Shown here in pieces: positions 43,397-52,678 of a DNA stretch of 64,000 nt. The notes beneath the pieces were generated by a model. It made no database searches and was not told the origin of the DNA. It was given only the letters and a program-made list of their open reading frames with translations. The translations under genes were made by a program, and so were the position numbers. Location: contig CANMSI010000004.1 in NCBI GenBank assembly GCA_947500575.1, positions 470,778 through 534,777 of the forward strand, given 5' to 3'. Positions within the stretch are counted from its first letter, which is position 1. Every line of letters starts with the position of its first letter. This DNA is from an uncultured Flavobacteriaceae bacterium. GTDB lineage: Bacteria > Bacteroidota > Bacteroidia > Flavobacteriales > Flavobacteriaceae.

Positions 43397-44659
43397 TTAT
43401 ACGGTTTCAGCTTTTAATTCTTCTGCCTTCCCATCCGTACTTTTTGGATGGATGGTAGCATTTTTTAAACGTTTTAATCTACGTTTTACATTGCCTCTTA
43501 CTACATAATGATCTATGGTAGGAGCAAATACATTCATTAATAAGATTGCAAGGAATACTCCTTCCGGATAGGCTGGGTTAAAGGCTCTAATCATAATCGA
43601 TATAAATCCGATGAGGAAACCATATATCCATTTTCCTCTATTTGTTTGAGCTCCAGTTACTGGGTCTGTAGCCATGTATACAATACCAAAAGCCAAACCA
43701 CCTACAATTAAATGTTTCCACCCATCTAGACTCATCAATCCGTAAAACTTACTAGTTTCAGAAATCCATTCTTGGTCCACCGCAAAATTAAAGATGTACG
43801 CCATCACCAAAGCGCCAGCTACTGCACTTACCATGATTCTCCAACTAGCAATTTTACTAAAAACGAGGAATAGACCGCCCAACAATATTAAGAGCGTAGA
43901 AGTCTCTCCAATAGAGCCCGGAATAAATCCAAAAAACATATCCGATACCGAATAAGAGAAATCTTTATTCTGTGCTAAATAACCTAAAACCGTTTCTCCA
44001 GAAATAGCATCTGGAGTTCCCGCCAAGTTTACCGCATCGTGTACCCATACTTTATCACCACTCATCCAAGTAGGATATGCAAAGAACAAAAAGGCACGAA
44101 TGGTCAAAGCCGGATTTAAAATATTCATTCCTGTACCTCCAAAAACTTCTTTTCCTATGACTACTCCAAATGCCACCGCAATTGCTAGCATCCACAAGGG
44201 AGTATCTACAGGTACAATTAAAGGCACCAACATTCCGGTTACCAAGTATCCTTCTTCTACTTCATGACCCTTAATTACGGCAAATAAGAACTCTATTGCC
44301 AAACCTACTCCATAGGACACAATCACTATAGGCACCACTTGTACGGCTCCTAGCCAGAAATTATCCCAAGTAAGGAAATTACCCCAAAGAGAAAATTCCC
44401 TGGCAACATTATTAGCAGCGTCAATAGCTGCAAAATGCTGGTATCCTGTATTAAAAATACCAAAGAACAAGACTGGAATCAATGCCATGATTACCGTATT
44501 CATCGTTCTTTTCAAGTCGTCCGCAGCACGTACATGGCTCCCAGAATGGGTAGTCTCATTTGGCATATACAAGAAGGTATGAAGGGCATTAAAGGCAGGT
44601 GCCATCTTTTTCCCTTTGTACTTCTCTTTTAAATTATGTAATGTGTTTTTTAGGCTCAT
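43397..44659 (-). CDS. nqrB: Na+-NQR subunit B
   Basis: 420 residues with about ten membrane helices. The covalent FMN site is expected in DAISGETVLGYL (around residue 220), where the usual alanine before the acceptor Thr is Glu. Other family stretches: MPNETTHSGSHVRAADDLKR, GKEVFGGTGMNILNPALTIR and TDPVTGAQTNRGKWIYGF. This subunit binds riboflavin and quinone and carries the ion pathway. Confidence 0.95.
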   Translation of the reverse strand: MSLKNTLHNLKEKYKGKKMAPAFNALHTFLYMPNETTHSGSHVRAADDLKRTMNTVIMALIPVLFFGIFNTGYQHFAAIDAANNVAREFSLWGNFLTWDNFWLGAVQVVPIVIVSYGVGLAIEFLFAVIKGHEVEEGYLVTGMLVPLIVPVDTPLWMLAIAVAFGVVIGKEVFGGTGMNILNPALTIRAFLFFAYPTWMSGDKVWVHDAVNLAGTPDAISGETVLGYLAQNKDFSYSVSDMFFGFIPGSIGETSTLLILLGGLFLVFSKIASWRIMVSAVAGALVMAYIFNFAVDQEWISETSKFYGLMSLDGWKHLIVGGLAFGIVYMATDPVTGAQTNRGKWIYGFLIGFISIMIRAFNPAYPEGVFLAILLMNVFAPTIDHYVVRGNVKRRLKRLKNATIHPKSTDGKAEELKAETV

Positions 44660-44662
44660 CTT

Positions 44663-46015
44663 TTATCCTATTTCTTTATACATTAAATCCAAACCTTCTC
44701 TAATAATCTGCTGATGAGGTTGCTTGGATATGCAAATAAATTCGGTCAGTGAAAAATCTTCAGGGGCCACTTCATAGAGCCCTAGTTGTTCCATTTCATC
44801 CAAATCTTTCACCATACAGGCCTTGAGCAACTGCATGGGATAAATATCTAAAGGAAAAACAGCTTCGTATTGCCCAGTAACTACAAATGCTCTGTGCTCG
44901 CCGTTGGTATTGGTATCTAATTTATACTTTTTCTTAGGTTGCAACCATGAAAATGTAAGTGCCCTAGTAGACGATATTTTATTAAAGATTGGCTTGTTCC
45001 AACCAAAGAAATCATAATCGTCACCTTCCGGAATTGCCGATACGGTATTATTATAAAACCCTAAATATCCATCAGGACTACTTTTAGCTCCTGTTAACAC
45101 ATCGCCGTTTATTACCCGAATATTCTCTTCATTTACGCCGCTTGCATATAAAAAGGTAGAAATTTCAGTACCAATTTTAGTGGCATAATATTTAGGCTTT
45201 TTCACAGAAGATCCTACCAAAGCCACAATACGCTCTGGATTAAAAACACCCTTCAAAAGCGCCTCTCCTATCATTACCAAATCTTGAGGAGCAACCGTCC
45301 AAACTAATTCTCCTTTGTTAATGGGATCAATTTTGTTGATTTGTGTTCCAACTAAGCCTGCTGGATGCGGACCTGATATCTTGTGTAATTCAATGCCCTC
45401 TAGCTTTGCCAAAGGAGAGTTTCCATTTGTACCAACTGACACATGTACTTTTCCAGGGGTACATTTTCCAAGAGCGGTGAGCGCTGCTTGCATTTCTGCT
45501 TCTTTTCCCTGTAGCACATAATCTGGATCTGCTGCCAAAGGCGCAGTACCATAACCAGAAATAAAAATAGCCTTAGGCGTACTGTCTGGATCTGCAACAA
45601 TATCGTAGGGTCGCTGTTTAATGTACGGCCAGCAGCCTACTTTCAGCAAATGGGCCTTCACCGCAGCCGCAGAAGCGGTTTTCACATCCAATGCGGTGTG
45701 TGTAAGCTGCTCTTGCGTCTTATCTGCCAAGATTTTCAGGGTTAATATTTTTCTTCTAGCGCCACGCTGAATCTCTATTAATTCTCCACTTACAGGAGAA
45801 ACAAATAACATGTCTTCCCTATCCTTATTGTAAAACAGTGCTTCTCCGGCCTTGACCTCAGCACCTTGTTTTACAAGCATTTTGGGAGTTATTCCATGAA
45901 AATCGTCGAGATTTATCGCATAAACATTACTTAAAACAGCCTTGGAAGTAGTCTGTTCTGCGCCACCAACAAGGTTAATGCTTAAACCTTTCTTAATTCG
46001 AATGTCTTTAGACAT
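44663..46015 (-). CDS. nqrA: Na+-NQR subunit A
   Basis: 450 residues, the usual length. The soluble subunit contributes to quinone binding. It has family sequence from the N-terminus (KKGLSINLVGGAEQ) through GKVHVSVGTNGNSPLAKLEG, HPAGLVGTQINKIDP and WTVAPQDLVMIGEALLKG. It is the first gene of the nqrABCDEF operon; a -7 box (TAAATTTG) lies 35 bp upstream on the minus strand. The next gene, nqrB, starts 3 bp after its end. Confidence 0.97.
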   Translation of the reverse strand: MSKDIRIKKGLSINLVGGAEQTTSKAVLSNVYAINLDDFHGITPKMLVKQGAEVKAGEALFYNKDREDMLFVSPVSGELIEIQRGARRKILTLKILADKTQEQLTHTALDVKTASAAAVKAHLLKVGCWPYIKQRPYDIVADPDSTPKAIFISGYGTAPLAADPDYVLQGKEAEMQAALTALGKCTPGKVHVSVGTNGNSPLAKLEGIELHKISGPHPAGLVGTQINKIDPINKGELVWTVAPQDLVMIGEALLKGVFNPERIVALVGSSVKKPKYYATKIGTEISTFLYASGVNEENIRVINGDVLTGAKSSPDGYLGFYNNTVSAIPEGDDYDFFGWNKPIFNKISSTRALTFSWLQPKKKYKLDTNTNGEHRAFVVTGQYEAVFPLDIYPMQLLKACMVKDLDEMEQLGLYEVAPEDFSLTEFICISKQPHQQIIREGLDLMYKEIG

Positions 46016-46049
46016 ATTAGGGTAGACCTTAGTTTAACAAAATTTCGTG

Positions 46050-46057
46050 CAAATTTA
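46050..46057 (-). promoter_or_regulatory. Bacteroidota -7 box for the nqr operon (TAAATTTG)
   Basis: On the minus strand TAAATTTG (TAnnTTTG consensus) lies 35 bp before the nqrA ATG. It is the best promoter candidate in the gap between nqrA and the plug gene. Confidence 0.4.
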
Positions 46058-46167
46058 CTACTTAACGCATAGTTTTCATAATTATTACCTATAAATTTGG
46101 ACATTATATCGATGTTAATTTTTTAGGTACGCTTTTTGTTTACCTTTACTCGAAAATTCTAATTAAA

Positions 46168-47412
46168 ATGCGCCTAAATCTTAAACAGATTTTTATACTG
46201 CTTTTTACTGCTTCACTCTCTGCGCAAGTGCAAATTGAGGTGAATCCTCCTTCGAATATTAAGTCCATTATTTTTAAAGGACCCACCGAAGATCAGTTTC
46301 CTGTGGTGCGTTTAGGAGAGCGAATTACACTAGAATTTGACGATATTTTAGCGAATGAGCAAGACTACTATTACAAAATAGTATATTGTAATTATGATTG
46401 GACTCCTTCTGACCTATTAAAGTCCCAGTTCTTAACTGGAATGGATAACCAGCGAATTATTGATTATGAAAACAGTTATACTACCCTACAACCCTATTCC
46501 AATTACAGATTAAGCATTCCTAATAACAATGTTCGACTTAAAGTAAGCGGTAATTATGTCTTAGAAGTGTACAATAGCAGTTCTGAACTTCAGTTTTCTA
46601 GAAGATTTGTGGTGTACCAAAACCTAGTAACGGTAGGAGCTACCGTAAAAAGGTCCAGAGATTTTGATTTTTTGAATGAAAAACAGACCGTTCAATTTAA
46701 GATTAACAGTGCTGGTTTTCAATTGGTAAATCCTAAAAAAGAAGTAAAAATAGCGATTATTCAAAATCACTACTGGCCCACAGCTCGGTACAATATTAAG
46801 CCACAATTTACAATAGGAAGTGAACTGGTATATAAGTATGATGAGGAAACCAGTTTTTATGGTGGCAATGAATTTTTAAACTTTGACACTAAGGATCTCA
46901 GAGCCCCTAGCGCTGTTATTTCATCCATAGAACTTTTAGATATTTACAACCATTATCTGTTTCCAAACAGATATCGGTTTGAAGATCCTTATACATATTT
47001 TCCAGATGTAAATGGTGATTTTGTTATTAGAACACTGCAAGGTGAAGATGTTTCTAGAGAGGCAGAATACACTAATATTCACTTTAAACTACCCTATACA
47101 GAATCTCTTGGTCTAGATGATGTATACGTTTTTGGTAAGTACAATAATTATGCACTTAACGAAGAGAATAAGATGGTGTATAATGAAACCACTGGAGACA
47201 TGGAAGTTGCTATAAAACTGAAGCAAGGTTTCTATAATTATAAATATGTAATCAAAGATGCAGAAGAAGTAGTGCATCTAAATACGATTTCTGGAAACTT
47301 TCATTTCACTGAAAACAATTACCTAATTTTGGTGTATTACAGAAATTTCGGGGATATGTACGACAGTATTATTGGGATAGGTACAACCAATTCTAGAGAT
47401 ATTACGAATTAA
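46168..47412 (+). CDS. Type IX secretion plug protein (DUF5103)
   Basis: 414 residues. A signal peptide ends about LSAQ (residue 19). The mature part matches the DUF5103/T9SS-plug family, with QIEVNPPSNIKSIIFKGPTE at the start, YKIVYCNYDWTPSDLLKSQF in the first domain, PNNNVRLKVSGNYVLEV and ending TISGNFHFTENNYLILVYYR. These beta-sandwich proteins plug the SprA translocon from the periplasm. It is divergent from nqrA and precedes a DUF3667 gene; no operon partner is obvious. Confidence 0.9.
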   Translation: MRLNLKQIFILLFTASLSAQVQIEVNPPSNIKSIIFKGPTEDQFPVVRLGERITLEFDDILANEQDYYYKIVYCNYDWTPSDLLKSQFLTGMDNQRIIDYENSYTTLQPYSNYRLSIPNNNVRLKVSGNYVLEVYNSSSELQFSRRFVVYQNLVTVGATVKRSRDFDFLNEKQTVQFKINSAGFQLVNPKKEVKIAIIQNHYWPTARYNIKPQFTIGSELVYKYDEETSFYGGNEFLNFDTKDLRAPSAVISSIELLDIYNHYLFPNRYRFEDPYTYFPDVNGDFVIRTLQGEDVSREAEYTNIHFKLPYTESLGLDDVYVFGKYNNYALNEENKMVYNETTGDMEVAIKLKQGFYNYKYVIKDAEEVVHLNTISGNFHFTENNYLILVYYRNFGDMYDSIIGIGTTNSRDITN

Positions 47413-47469
47413 TGTATCTTAGAGCTAAAGAGACCAAAGCAATAGTAACACGCTAGAAGCTGCAGTAGC

Positions 47470-48684
47470 ATGGATAACAAATCATCTTTAACCACTAAAG
47501 GCAGATATCAACTAAAATACAGAGGGGTTGAATGTCTTAATTGCAAACATCCTTTGGACATGAGCGATAAGTTTTGTCCTAATTGCTCTCAGATGAATAG
47601 CCTTAAAAAGCCTTCATTAAAAGATTTTTTTGATGAGTTTTTTTCCAGCCTAATATCCTACGACTCAAAACTCTTAAAAACACTTTCTACCCTTTTAATA
47701 AAGCCTGGTACCATCACTAGAGATTATATGAATGGTAAAAGAGTATCGTATACCAACCCTTTTCGTTTTTTATTAAGCTTAGGTATTATTTATTTCCTAA
47801 TGAGTGGCATGGCTTCCGACTTTGGAGCATTGGATCGTTTTGCAGAAGAAAATACCAAAGGTACCTTTAAACAAAATGGTCCTTTTTCCTTTACCTATTC
47901 AAACGAAGAAAACAGCATTGCTGTGGATAGTTTAACTCCTGAACAAAGTGACAGTGCACGCATTGCATTGTTAGAAAGACTAGAAGCCAGTGGCAATAAA
48001 TTAGTCCCTGGAGATGTCCTAAATATGGTAGATTCCTTGCAGCAATTGGAAGGTGTTAACGAAGAACCAATTAGAAAAGACTCTTTGATTTTGGCAGATC
48101 CTATCGGATACTTTAACGGTTTAAAAGAAGATTCATTTTTTGATCGTTTTTACAACAAACAAGATTTTTTTCAAACCTTGGCCAAAGAACGCAATATATA
48201 TAGTTTTAGTCAATTGGGTGATAGCATTCCCATTCCAAGTACCTATGAAAATAAAATGGCTTTTAGCTCTGGGCAGAGTATACGGAAATTAGCCAAGCAG
48301 CCTGGTTCCTTTATACAATCCCTTATTTCCAAGTTTCCATTTGTCATTTTTTTCTTTTTACCCGTGTTCGCCCTATTCATTTGGTTGATGTATGTCCGAA
48401 AAAAGTTCACTTATATCGATCATTTGATCTTTAGCTTTCATAATCAATCTCTCTTGTTTATCTTGCTCATTGTAAGCTTTATAATCGATGCCATTTTTGG
48501 CACGGTGAGCAGCCCCATTTTTTTGCTCATTTTTTCGTTCTATTTGTATAAATCGATGCGGAAATTTTATGGGCAAGGAAGATTTAAAACTATTGTTAAA
48601 TACCTGCTGCTTAATACTATTTTTGTTATTTTAGCTTCCATATCAGTTACGATTCTGCTTACAGGAAGCGCATTAACGTATTAG
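47470..48684 (+). CDS. DUF3667 membrane protein with N-terminal zinc ribbon
   Basis: 404 residues. A CxxC-x10-CxxC zinc ribbon (CLNC...CPNC) is at about 23-39, followed by the DUF3667 core (KDFFDEFFSSLISYDSKLLK, LLIKPGTITRDYMNGKRVSY, NPFRFLLSLGIIYFLMSG), a charged loop and four C-terminal membrane helices (SKFPFVIFFFLPVFALFIWL and on). Function unknown; possibly a small-molecule or protein translocation accessory. It starts 57 bp after the plug gene and 4 bp before apaG. Confidence 0.9.
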   Translation: MDNKSSLTTKGRYQLKYRGVECLNCKHPLDMSDKFCPNCSQMNSLKKPSLKDFFDEFFSSLISYDSKLLKTLSTLLIKPGTITRDYMNGKRVSYTNPFRFLLSLGIIYFLMSGMASDFGALDRFAEENTKGTFKQNGPFSFTYSNEENSIAVDSLTPEQSDSARIALLERLEASGNKLVPGDVLNMVDSLQQLEGVNEEPIRKDSLILADPIGYFNGLKEDSFFDRFYNKQDFFQTLAKERNIYSFSQLGDSIPIPSTYENKMAFSSGQSIRKLAKQPGSFIQSLISKFPFVIFFFLPVFALFIWLMYVRKKFTYIDHLIFSFHNQSLLFILLIVSFIIDAIFGTVSSPIFLLIFSFYLYKSMRKFYGQGRFKTIVKYLLLNTIFVILASISVTILLTGSALTY

Positions 48685-48688
48685 AACT

Positions 48689-49075
48689 ATGATTACTCAA
48701 GTAACCAAGGGCATTAAAATATCGGTAGACACAAGTTTTGAAGGTACTTTCTTCAAAAACTACAAAATGCATTTTGCTTTTGGCTATACGATTACCATAG
48801 AAAACCAGAGCAAAGATTCAGTGCAATTAACTTCACGTCATTGGCAAATTTATGATGCGCTCAACGAATTGGAGATGGTAGATGGTGAAGGTGTTATTGG
48901 TAAAAAACCAGTAATCAAACCGGGAGAATCACATACCTATAGTTCTGGATGTCTGCTTGCATCTCCTATAGGGGCTATGAAAGGGCATTACAATATGGTT
49001 AATTTTAGCTCTACTGAGAAATTTAGAGTGTACATTCCAACTTTTAAATTTAGTGCACCTTTTGCATTAAATTAA
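48689..49075 (+). CDS. apaG: ApaG family protein
   Basis: 128 residues, a single fibronectin-III-like domain. Characteristic stretches are FAFGYTITIENQSKDSVQLT, SRHWQIYDA and GVIGKKPVIKPGESHTYSSG. ApaG is linked to Co2+/Mg2+ efflux and cobalt resistance in enterobacteria; the molecular role here is unknown. It begins 4 bp after the DUF3667 gene. Confidence 0.95.
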   Translation: MITQVTKGIKISVDTSFEGTFFKNYKMHFAFGYTITIENQSKDSVQLTSRHWQIYDALNELEMVDGEGVIGKKPVIKPGESHTYSSGCLLASPIGAMKGHYNMVNFSSTEKFRVYIPTFKFSAPFALN

Positions 49076-49131
49076 ACCATTTTCTTTCTTATTTTTAGGC
49101 AAATACAGCACACTTTAAGGGATATAAATCC

Positions 49132-49230
49132 TTGAAGTTAAGTGTAGATTTCTTGTTGTATATACTTGTCATTTTTACAGTCGCTTTTATTTTATTAACG
49201 CTAGACGTTTTACTACCTTTGAACAGTTAA
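49132..49230 (+). CDS. Possible small membrane peptide (32 residues)
   Basis: A short frame beginning at a TTG encodes KLSVDFLLYILVIFTVAF followed by ILLTLDVLLPLNS, almost entirely one hydrophobic helix. The frame is open for 11 further codons upstream without an ATG. It lies between apaG and pruA. Such helices can arise by chance in AT-rich DNA, so the call is weak. Confidence 0.3.
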   Translation: MKLSVDFLLYILVIFTVAFILLTLDVLLPLNS

Positions 49231-49248
49231 TTTTAAAAAAGAATAAAA

Positions 49249-50880
49249 ATGGGAAAAGGTGTTTTTCAGGTCCCCACAGCGTATAATGAAACCATTAAAA
49301 GTTTCGCCCCAGGCACTCCAGAGAGAGCAGCCGTATTAGCTCAGTACAAAGCCTATTTCAATGGAACGGAAGATATTCCGCTCTATATTGGAAACGAAGA
49401 AATTAGAACGGGAAACACCCGTACAATGTCACCTCCACATGATCATCAACATAGTGTTGGACAATACCACATTGCGGATAAAGCATTGGTAGAAAAAGCG
49501 ATTGCCACTTCCTTAGAAGCAAGAGACGCTTGGGCAAATCTAGTTTGGGAGCAGCGGGCCGCCATCTTTTTAAAAGCAGCAGAGCTCCTAGCAGGTCCGT
49601 ACAGAGCTAAGATCAATGCGGCTACCATGATTGCACAATCAAAAACCATTCACCAAGCGGAGATAGATGCTGCATGCGAGTTTATTGATTTTCTGAGATT
49701 CAACGTAGAGTATATGTCTCAGATTTATGAAGAACAGCCAGACTCTGCTGAAGGCATTTGGAATAGAGTAGAATATAGACCCTTAGAAGGTTTTGTGTAT
49801 GCTATAACTCCCTTTAACTTTACAGCGATCGCGGGCAATTTACCGGCAAGTGCAGCTATGATGGGTAATGTAGTTGTTTGGAAACCAAGTGACAGTCAAG
49901 TATTCTCGGCAAAGGTCATTGTAGATGTCTTCAAAGAAGCGGGGTTACCAGATGGCGTTATTAATGTAGTATATGGAGATCCTGTTATGATCACAGAAAC
50001 GGTGCTTGCAAGTCCAGATTTTTCTGGGATACACTTTACAGGCTCCACCTATGTTTTTAAAGAACTATGGAAGCAAATTGGAAACAATATTCATACCTAT
50101 AAAACATATCCTAAAATCGTAGGTGAAACGGGTGGAAAAGATTTTATAATTGCGCATCCAACCGCAAAACCACAACAAGTAGCCACTGCCATTACTCGCG
50201 GTGCATTTGAATTTCAAGGACAAAAATGTAGTGCGGCGTCTAGGGTTTACCTACCAAAATCCACCGCTACAGAAATCCTAGAAAGCGTAAAGAAAGATGT
50301 TGCTTCTTTTAACCAACCTGGGTCTCCTGAAGATATGAGTAATTTTATCACCGCCGTGATCCATGAAGGCTCTTTTGATAAACTTGCTTCCTACATAGAT
50401 CAAGCCAAAAAAGATAGCAATGCAGAAATTATTGCTGGGGGTAATTATGATAAAAGTAAAGGTTATTTTATAGAACCAACTGTTATTTTGACTACAGACC
50501 CTAGGTACACTACCATGGAAACTGAATTATTTGGACCTGTAGTAACCATCTATATATACGATGATAAAGATTGGGCTGCCACACTACAATTAGTTGATAG
50601 TACTTCCGAATATGCACTAACAGGAGCAGTCTTAGCTACCGACCGTTATGCGATAGAAGAGGCAACCAAAGCTTTGCAAAACTGCGCAGGGAATTTCTAT
50701 ATTAATGATAAGCCCACTGGTGCGGTTGTAGGACAGCAACCTTTTGGAGGTGCTAGAGCTTCTGGAACGAATGACAAGGCAGGTTCTGCTCAAAACTTAT
50801 TGCGCTGGGTTTCTCCAAGATTAATAAAAGAAACTTTTGTAACTCCAGAAGACTACAGATACCCTTTTTTAGGAGCATAA
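49249..50880 (+). CDS. pruA: L-glutamate gamma-semialdehyde dehydrogenase (P5C dehydrogenase)
   Basis: 543 residues, the group 1 length of P5CDH. The catalytic cysteine is C327 in FQGQKCSAAS; VGETGGKDF carries the general base region; FNFTAIAGNLP and HFTGSTYVFKELWK fit the NAD-binding part. It oxidises glutamate semialdehyde from proline to glutamate. The start is ATG with GGGAAAAGG just after; upstream lies a 170-bp gap. A terminator follows. PutA or proline dehydrogenase is not in the window. Confidence 0.97.
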   Translation: MGKGVFQVPTAYNETIKSFAPGTPERAAVLAQYKAYFNGTEDIPLYIGNEEIRTGNTRTMSPPHDHQHSVGQYHIADKALVEKAIATSLEARDAWANLVWEQRAAIFLKAAELLAGPYRAKINAATMIAQSKTIHQAEIDAACEFIDFLRFNVEYMSQIYEEQPDSAEGIWNRVEYRPLEGFVYAITPFNFTAIAGNLPASAAMMGNVVVWKPSDSQVFSAKVIVDVFKEAGLPDGVINVVYGDPVMITETVLASPDFSGIHFTGSTYVFKELWKQIGNNIHTYKTYPKIVGETGGKDFIIAHPTAKPQQVATAITRGAFEFQGQKCSAASRVYLPKSTATEILESVKKDVASFNQPGSPEDMSNFITAVIHEGSFDKLASYIDQAKKDSNAEIIAGGNYDKSKGYFIEPTVILTTDPRYTTMETELFGPVVTIYIYDDKDWAATLQLVDSTSEYALTGAVLATDRYAIEEATKALQNCAGNFYINDKPTGAVVGQQPFGGARASGTNDKAGSAQNLLRWVSPRLIKETFVTPEDYRYPFLGA

Positions 50881-50903
50881 ACCACTTGTTCTTTATATAC
50901 CAT

Positions 50904-50935
50904 AAACCGTCTGCATTAGTAGGCGGTTTTTTTGT
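50904..50935 (+). terminator. Intrinsic terminator after pruA
   Basis: Stem AAACCGTCTGC / GTAGGCGGTTT with two G-U pairs and a 4-base loop, followed by TTTTTTG. It lies 24 bp after the pruA stop. Confidence 0.85.
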
Positions 50936-51170
50936 TTAAATTAAACTAGGTTGATGCAACAAAGCAAATTTTGCTTAGCTCATTAACTTCAAAAAATAGT
51001 GTACCTTTAAATGGACAGAGTTTCATAAAATTTTGTCCACAATTACCAAGATTCAGAGAAACATCTCCCCCACATAATGCTTACCCAGAATAAGAGGAAA
51101 GAATTTGAAAAATGATCAAATCGTTTTTCAAAAATCAATAATTATTCTAGTAAGTAGTAATAAACAGGGT

Positions 51171-52067
51171 ATGACCATATCAGAGATAAAACAAATCATA
51201 AAAAGCAATCAGGACGACATTGCTTTTGTTATTGGGAATGGAATTAATCGGTATCCAAATAATCCGAATGCCTTATCCTGGGACGATTTATTAATTCAAT
51301 TATGGGATAAGGTATCCTTACAAACACTTACCAAAAGACCCAACGGGATTTCGTTGACCGAATTTTACGATATTTTAGAACTTGAAAATACGCGTGAAAC
51401 AAACCTTCAAAAGGAAGTTACTAAGCTTATGTCTGACTGGACTCCCTTAAGTCATCACCAATTGATTATAGACAAAATTAGAGCAATAGATGCTCCCATT
51501 TTAACCACAAATTTTGAAGAGACTTTTGCAAAAACCTTTGACTACAAACAATTAAAAATCCCAGAGTCTAAGTTCACAGACTTTTATCCTTGGACCACCT
51601 ATCATGGTAATAAACAACTCCACCATCCAACAGCGGGATTTGGAGTTTGGTACATCAATGGAATGATCCATTACCATCGGAGTATTCGATTGGGGCTTAG
51701 TCATTATATGGGTAGTGTAGAAAGAGCAAGGAACTTTATTCATAAAGGAAATGAAGAAAGGCTCTTTTCTGGTAAAAATATCGTTCACTGGAAAGGATAC
51801 AATACCTGGCTTCAGATAATTTTCAATAAATCTCTTTTTATTTTTGGCCTCGGTTTGGAAGAAAATGAAACCTTTTTAAGATGGTTACTAATAGAAAGAA
51901 TAAAATATTTTAAAAGATTTCCAAATAGACGACATAAAGGCTGGTATCTCCAAAAGCGCAGTAACAATGGTACTGATGCAGGTAAAAAGTTCTTTTTAGA
52001 AAGAATTGGTTTTGAAGTAATTGAAGTAGACGACTATTCCGATTTATATGAACACATATGGCAATAA
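51171..52067 (+). CDS. SIR2-like domain protein
   Basis: 298 residues from the ATG at 51171; a TTG 66 bp earlier would add a leader that reads less well. SIR2-like features: AFVIGNGINRYPNN near the N-terminus (variant of the GAGxS NAD-binding turn) followed by LSWDDLLIQLW; APILTTNFEETFAKTF (the TTNxD motif, here TTNFE); NGMIHYHRSIRLGLSHYMG in the region of the catalytic His; and FGLGLEENETFLRWLL near the C-terminus. There is no signal peptide or second domain. SIR2-like proteins of this kind are found alone or in antiphage systems, where they deplete NAD. No defence partner is recognised nearby. The NAD-hydrolase role is inferred; the fold assignment is fairly secure. Confidence 0.8.
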   Translation: MTISEIKQIIKSNQDDIAFVIGNGINRYPNNPNALSWDDLLIQLWDKVSLQTLTKRPNGISLTEFYDILELENTRETNLQKEVTKLMSDWTPLSHHQLIIDKIRAIDAPILTTNFEETFAKTFDYKQLKIPESKFTDFYPWTTYHGNKQLHHPTAGFGVWYINGMIHYHRSIRLGLSHYMGSVERARNFIHKGNEERLFSGKNIVHWKGYNTWLQIIFNKSLFIFGLGLEENETFLRWLLIERIKYFKRFPNRRHKGWYLQKRSNNGTDAGKKFFLERIGFEVIEVDDYSDLYEHIWQ

Positions 52068-52160
52068 ATCAAAGCAAATTGTACCGTCCTATTCCATTAA
52101 TGGGAAAGTTCAAATTTCTTATCTTTAGTTGAAATACTTAGCATTTAAATATTAAACTTG

Positions 52161-52334
52161 ATGAAAAATAAGCTAGTAAAAATTGCAATATTTGCGGCTT
52201 TGATTGCTATTGTTGTTGTAGTAATTTTAAAACTATTAGGACACGACAATCCAACGGTTACCGGAGGTGCAGTCGCAGGAGGAGTAATCGGTGCCTTAGC
52301 AGGGAGTTTTGGAAAAAAAAGCAACCAATACTAG
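52161..52334 (+). CDS. Small membrane protein with glycine-zipper-like helix
   Basis: 57 codons from an ATG at 52161. Residues about 7-26 form a hydrophobic helix (KIAIFAALIAIVVVVILKLL), then a loop and a Gly-rich second helix (VTGGAVAGGVIGALAGSFG). It ends KKSNQY just after an A8 run; a -1 shift there would extend it by KQPILGLQKLIDKIQETI to a stop at 52375. It lies 93 bp after the SIR2-like gene on the same strand. Function unknown; the dipolar zipper helix resembles small membrane-inserting proteins. Confidence 0.62.
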   Translation: MKNKLVKIAIFAALIAIVVVVILKLLGHDNPTVTGGAVAGGVIGALAGSFGKKSNQY

Positions 52335-52410
52335 GACTTCAAAAACTCATAGATAAAATCCAAGAAACCATCTAAAAAGAATAAAAAAAGAACCTTGAAA
52401 CACTACTAAC

Positions 52411-52650
52411 ATGAAAAAAATGACTTGCAGACAATTGGGTGGTGCTTGTGACCACGAATTTACCGCCGCTACTTTTGAGGAAATGGCAACACTTAGCAAA
52501 CAACACGGAATGGAAATGTTTCAAAAAGGAGATGAAGCACATTTAAAAGTCATGAATGAAATGAAGGAATTGATGAAAACTCCTGATGCCACTAAAAAAT
52601 GGTTCGATCAAAAAAGAAATGAATTTAACGCCTTACCACTGATAAACTAA
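52411..52650 (+). CDS. DUF1059-like small protein
   Basis: 79 residues starting MKKMTCRQLGGACDHEFTAA, the typical DUF1059 opening with two cysteines, followed by FEEMATLSKQHGMEMFQKGD, EAHLKVMNEMKELM and KWFDQKRNEFNALP. These small soluble proteins occur widely in Bacteroidota; the function is unknown. It lies upstream of a damaged VOC gene. Confidence 0.87.
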   Translation: MKKMTCRQLGGACDHEFTAATFEEMATLSKQHGMEMFQKGDEAHLKVMNEMKELMKTPDATKKWFDQKRNEFNALPLIN

Positions 52651-52678
52651 GGTAACAACCACCTAAAAACCCTATACT

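Noticed and set aside
51009-51044. Inverted TGGACA...TGTCCA upstream of the SIR2-like gene
   Set aside because: A six-base arm pair with a long spacer in AT-rich DNA is not distinctive; no terminator tail or known operator match.
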